This document shows, piece by piece, positions 6,109 to 6,423 of a DNA stretch of 6,423 bases; position 1 is the stretch's first letter; each line of letters begins with the position of its first letter. The notes beneath the pieces are model-generated. The model had not been told where the DNA came from, did no database searches, and worked only from the letters and a program-made list of their open reading frames with translations. The position numbers and the translations under genes are program-made. The DNA comes from Christensenellaceae bacterium (GTDB taxonomy: Bacteria; Bacillota; Clostridia; Christensenellales; Aristaeellaceae): the NCBI GenBank assembly GCA_017881705.1, contig JADGQP010000163.1, forward strand, positions 1-6,423, in the 5' to 3' direction.

Positions 6109-6423
6109 ATGAAAAACAAGGATTTCAACGGCTACACGTTAAGCTGCAAAAAACGGAAGTTCAAGATTAACGAGGTCGTTCGGCTGCTCAAGCTCACCTA
6201 CTGGGCCAAAGATCGGGATCCGGAAATTACCCGCCGTTCCCTGCGGCATTCCTTTCCCTACGGTGTGTTCGACCCCGCGGGTAAGCTGGTGGGCTTTTTA
6301 CGCGTGACTTCCGATAAAGCAACCGTATATTACCTTTCGGACGTGGTGGTGGCCGAGGAGGAGCGCGGCAAGGGGCTGGGACTGGCGCTGGTGACCTACG
6401 CGCTTTCCGACCCCAAAGTTTGC
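6109..6423 (+). CDS. GNAT-family N-acetyltransferase, 3' end beyond the window
   Basis: The first 105 codons of an acetyl-CoA-dependent acetyltransferase, still open at the window edge. The ATG is preceded by GGGAGGG four bases away, and it starts 17 bases after the TraB-like stop, so it likely belongs to the same operon. Visible GNAT features are the N-terminal VVRLLKLTYWAKDR helix, the central GVFD..GKLVGFLRVTSD strands (52-69), YYLSDVVV (74-81) leading into acetyl-CoA loop residues Arg86-Gly-Lys-Gly-Leu-Gly91, and the following helix. The TYWA and GFLRVTSD patterns recall a widespread uncharacterised bacterial GNAT subgroup. The substrate cannot be inferred. Roughly a third of the domain is missing. 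Confidence 0.9.
   Translation, partial: MKNKDFNGYTLSCKKRKFKINEVVRLLKLTYWAKDRDPEITRRSLRHSFPYGVFDPAGKLVGFLRVTSDKATVYYLSDVVVAEEERGKGLGLALVTYALSDPKVC

Overview
The window looks like chromosome from a GC-rich member of the Bacillota, probably a Clostridia-type anaerobe. The reasons are strong AGGAGG-type ribosome binding sites, frequent TTG starts, a YugP-type membrane zinc peptidase, and the Rad3-like helicase with an N-terminal nuclease domain that is typical of that phylum. This is inferred from gene content. A sampled 60-base line inside the first gene is about 62% G+C, while the first 120 bases of the window are only about 42%. No mobile element, CRISPR array, tRNA or rRNA was seen.

Layout. 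At the left edge (1-132) is an AT-richer stretch that may hold the beginning of an unidentified leftward gene. Next is a leftward LarA-family (nickel-pincer) racemase/epimerase gene. Its true start is most likely the TTG at 1404, because a good extended -10 promoter lies between that TTG and the longer open frame's first codon. Diverging from it is a small rightward gene for a MIF-like tautomerase, read from a TTG at 1542, which places the catalytic proline directly after the initiator Met. After a gap of about 120 bases with a probable promoter comes a yugP-like membrane zinc peptidase. It is followed by a large nuclease-helicase fusion, a TraB/GumN-family membrane-anchored protein and the start of a GNAT acetyltransferase. 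The last three are packed tightly (2 and 17 base gaps) and are probably one operon, possibly including yugP.

How the genes relate. The divergent pair may share a 2-hydroxyacid/2-oxoacid theme: LarA enzymes act on 2-hydroxyacids through a 2-oxoacid intermediate, and MIF-family proteins tautomerise 2-oxoacids such as phenylpyruvate. This is inference only. The rightward block combines two predicted membrane proteins, a DNA repair-type nuclease-helicase and an acetyltransferase, with no obvious common pathway.

Novelty. Nothing here is clearly a new system. The points most worth a second look are a bacterial MIF homologue that keeps the animal MIF CxxC motif in register, its divergent pairing with LarA, and the intact nuclease site plus acidic insertion in the helicase.
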